Positions 5,894-7,327 of a DNA stretch of 7,327 nucleotides are shown piece after piece. The notes beneath the pieces were generated by a model that was not told the origin of the DNA, ran no database searches, and saw only the letters and a list, made by a program, of their open reading frames with translations. Location of the stretch: assembly GCA_003220985.1 (NCBI GenBank), contig QHTY01000018.1, positions 1 through 7,327 on the forward strand. The letters run 5' to 3'. The DNA comes from Gemmatimonadota bacterium. GTDB lineage: Bacteria; Gemmatimonadota; Gemmatimonadetes; Gemmatimonadales; GWC2-71-9. Every line of letters starts with the position of its first letter. Position 1 is the stretch's first letter. The position numbers and the translations under genes were made by a program.

Positions 5894-5917
5894 CCCCTCT
5901 CCAGAATGGAGAAGGGG
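5894..5917. repeat. Imperfect hairpin, probable dispersed palindromic element after lptG
   Basis: Arms 5894-5903 and 5907-5917 pair over 10 bp with one bulged base (5913) and a 3-nt loop. It lies in the 109-bp spacer between the lptG stop (5932) and the TonB-receptor start. No T run follows on the minus strand, so it is a weak intrinsic terminator at best. The arms plus the flanking GGGGGTGAGG (5921-5930) match from memory a family of intergenic elements scattered in many bacterial genomes; its minus-strand reading gives the peptide LTPCPLLHSGEGE, which I recall as a frequent spurious translation. Confidence 0.55.
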
Positions 5918-5931
5918 ACAGGGGGTGAGGA

Positions 5932-7035
5932 CTAGGTGGGTGCTTTCCGAAGCAGATACACGGCCGCGACGGCGACGAGAATATTCGGCGTCCAGGCCGC
6001 GAGCACGGGCGGCAACACGCCGCCGGCGCCGACCGCTTTCGCGAGCTGAAACATCAATAGCACGATGAATGTCGTCGCGAGACTGGCGGCGACCCCCCAC
6101 GCCGCGCCGCTCTTCGGACTCGAAATGGCGAGCGGCGCGCCGAACAGCGCGATCAGGAGACAGATGAACGGAATCGCGATCTTCAGCGCGAGCTCGACCT
6201 GCAGCTTTTTCGCGTTCGAGCCGCTGCGCGTCAATGCGTCGATGTAGCGCCGCAACTCCCCGTAGCGCATCTCGTCGGGCCCCTTCGGCTCCGCGAGCAG
6301 ATCCACCGGACGCTCGCGCAGCGTGCGCGAACGCAGCGAATCGAACTCGAATGCGGCCTCGCCCCCGGGCTGATTGCCGGCGAGATAGCGCAACGTCCCC
6401 CGGTGCAGCGTCCAGCGCGGGCGCCGCGCGGCCGCCCCCGTGTCGGCGTACACCCCGCGCTGCGCCGCCAACACGATCGTCGGATAGGCGGCACCCGTCC
6501 CCTCACGCTCCAGCATCAGATCGGTCAGCTCCCGCGTCTTGAGCTCGAGCGCGCGAATCGCGTACACCCAGCCGCGATCCGCACGGTACACGAAGTTGTA
6601 GCGCGAGGTGGTCGAGCGAATCGCCTTTTCGCCTAGCATCTCGAGACGCCGCGAGGTCGTGACCGGGGCGATCTCGGCGAGCACCAGCCCCGCCACGAAC
6701 GCCGCGCCGGCAGCGGCGAAGAGCGGCAGCACGAGCCGGTGAAACGAGATCCCAGAGGCCTTGGCCGCGGTGAGCTCCGAATGACGCCCGAGCGCACCGA
6801 CCGTGAAAACGGTCGCAAACAGCACCGCGACCGGCAGGATGAGAAACATCTTCTCGGGAAGGTCGAAGACGTACGACCACGCCACGACGGCGGGCTTGAT
6901 GCCACGGCCCAAATACGTGTCGAGCTTGTCGGTCAGATCGATGACGATGACGAGGATCGGGAAGCCGAGCAACGTGATCAGGAACACTCGGCTCCATTCA
7001 CGGAGCAGGTAGCGATCGAGGGTACTAAATCGCAT
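5932..7035 (-). CDS. lptG: LptF/LptG-family LPS export permease (LptG position)
   Basis: A 367-residue inner-membrane subunit of the LptB2FG ABC transporter, which extracts lipopolysaccharide from the inner membrane and pushes it along the Lpt bridge. I chose the ATG at 7035: the frame is open up to 7089, but MRFSTLDRYLLREW is the normal start (short helix, then TM1). TM1 spans about 15-33, TM2 63-80 and TM3 100-121. The GRHSELTAAKASGIS loop (83-97) is the conserved cytoplasmic segment that couples to the LptB ATPase. A periplasmic beta-jellyroll domain follows (about 122-280), then three TM segments (about 285-363) with ALFGAPLAIS and AAWTPNILVAV. The length is normal. It overlaps the upstream lptF-like gene by 11 bp, suggesting translational coupling; only a weak GGAAG precedes the ATG. 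LptF and LptG are paralogues, and the choice of lptG rests on its second place in the pair. Confidence 0.88.
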   Translation of the reverse strand: MRFSTLDRYLLREWSRVFLITLLGFPILVIVIDLTDKLDTYLGRGIKPAVVAWSYVFDLPEKMFLILPVAVLFATVFTVGALGRHSELTAAKASGISFHRLVLPLFAAAGAAFVAGLVLAEIAPVTTSRRLEMLGEKAIRSTTSRYNFVYRADRGWVYAIRALELKTRELTDLMLEREGTGAAYPTIVLAAQRGVYADTGAAARRPRWTLHRGTLRYLAGNQPGGEAAFEFDSLRSRTLRERPVDLLAEPKGPDEMRYGELRRYIDALTRSGSNAKKLQVELALKIAIPFICLLIALFGAPLAISSPKSGAAWGVAASLATTFIVLLMFQLAKAVGAGGVLPPVLAAWTPNILVAVAAVYLLRKAPT

Positions 7036-7327
7036 TCCGGAGCTTCCCGACCCAGCCGAATAGCGTCTCTTTGACTTCCTCCCAGTCACCGCCGTGCGCG
7101 GTGCTCCCCGCCTGCCGCGCGGTCCAGAGCAGCGGAATCGAGACGATGAGGAAAATGAGATTCGGTGTCCACATCGCGAAGAAGGGCGGGACGATCAGCC
7201 GGTCGCCGAATTCTTCACCGCCAATCAAGCCGACGTAGTACACCGAGAAGACCGCCAAGCTGGAGCCGATCACGAGCCCGACGCCGCCACGCGGGTAGCG
7301 AATGGCGAGCGGCACGCCGAGCAGCGC
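7025..7327 (-). CDS. lptF: LptF/LptG-family LPS export permease, C-terminal end (LptF position, partial)
   Basis: Only the last 100 residues lie in the window; the frame is open to the edge. They begin ALLGVPLAIRYPRGGVGL, then show two TM segments (SSLAVFSVYYVGLIGG and MWTPNLIFLIVSIPLLW) and a cytoplasmic tail rich in Trp, Glu and Lys. The pattern mirrors the C-terminus of the adjacent lptG (LFGAPLAISSPKSG..., AAWTPNILVAV), showing the two are paralogous subunits. Its TAG stop (7027-7025) lies inside the lptG start region, with an 11-bp overlap. The lptF name follows from gene order only. Most of the gene, including TM1-3 and the periplasmic domain, lies beyond the right edge. Confidence 0.85.
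   Translation of the reverse strand, partial: ALLGVPLAIRYPRGGVGLVIGSSLAVFSVYYVGLIGGEEFGDRLIVPPFFAMWTPNLIFLIVSIPLLWTARQAGSTAHGGDWEEVKETLFGWVGKLRNAI

Noticed and set aside
4968..6068. 366-codon plus-strand open frame
   Set aside because: It is antisense to the TonB receptor's signal peptide and plug and to the lptG end; Arg-rich with no recognisable motif.

Overview
This is a GC-rich bacterial chromosome segment with six protein-coding loci, two of them cut by the window edges. The mix suggests a diderm (outer-membrane) bacterium: a SusD-like nutrient-binding protein, a large TonB-dependent receptor of the carboxypeptidase-regulatory-domain (Oar-like) type, a plug-domain-like lipoprotein and an LptF/LptG pair. 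Together with the high GC and the style of these proteins, Gemmatimonadota is my best guess. That assignment is inference and I could not test it.

Layout, left to right. Positions 1-481 (+) hold the C-terminal part of a SusD/RagB-like outer-membrane lipoprotein. Its SusC partner, if present, would lie to the left outside the window. A perfect 14-bp hairpin (505-539) separates it from a convergent small gene (543-1013, -). That gene encodes a lipoprotein whose body looks like an isolated TonB-receptor plug domain. A short divergent promoter region (1014-1100) follows, with promoter elements facing both ways. The plus-strand element is so close to the start codon that the next gene may be transcribed leaderless. 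That gene (1101-2516, +) is a 12-TM APC-family amino acid permease. It ends directly against a 16-bp perfect palindrome (2518-2552), which works as a terminator from both sides.

The right half is all on the minus strand. LptF (partial, 7025-7327) overlaps LptG (5932-7035) by 11 bp; these are the membrane subunits of the lipopolysaccharide export ABC transporter. They are followed by a 109-bp spacer with a repeat-like hairpin, then by a TonB-dependent receptor (2590-5822). The receptor has intact ends (signal peptide, regulatory domain, plug, C-terminal aromatic residue), but its barrel is broken by three reading-frame changes near 4110, 3567 and 3100. It is either a pseudogene or, equally plausibly, an intact gene damaged by assembly or sequencing errors.

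Functionally the window is about the cell envelope: outer-membrane uptake (SusD-like protein, TonB receptor, plug-like lipoprotein), inner-membrane amino acid transport (APC permease) and LPS export (LptFG). I see no CRISPR array, tRNA, rRNA, transposase, phage gene or recognisable defence system. The most unusual items are the free-standing plug-like lipoprotein, the pattern of receptor frameshifts and the putative leaderless start of the permease.
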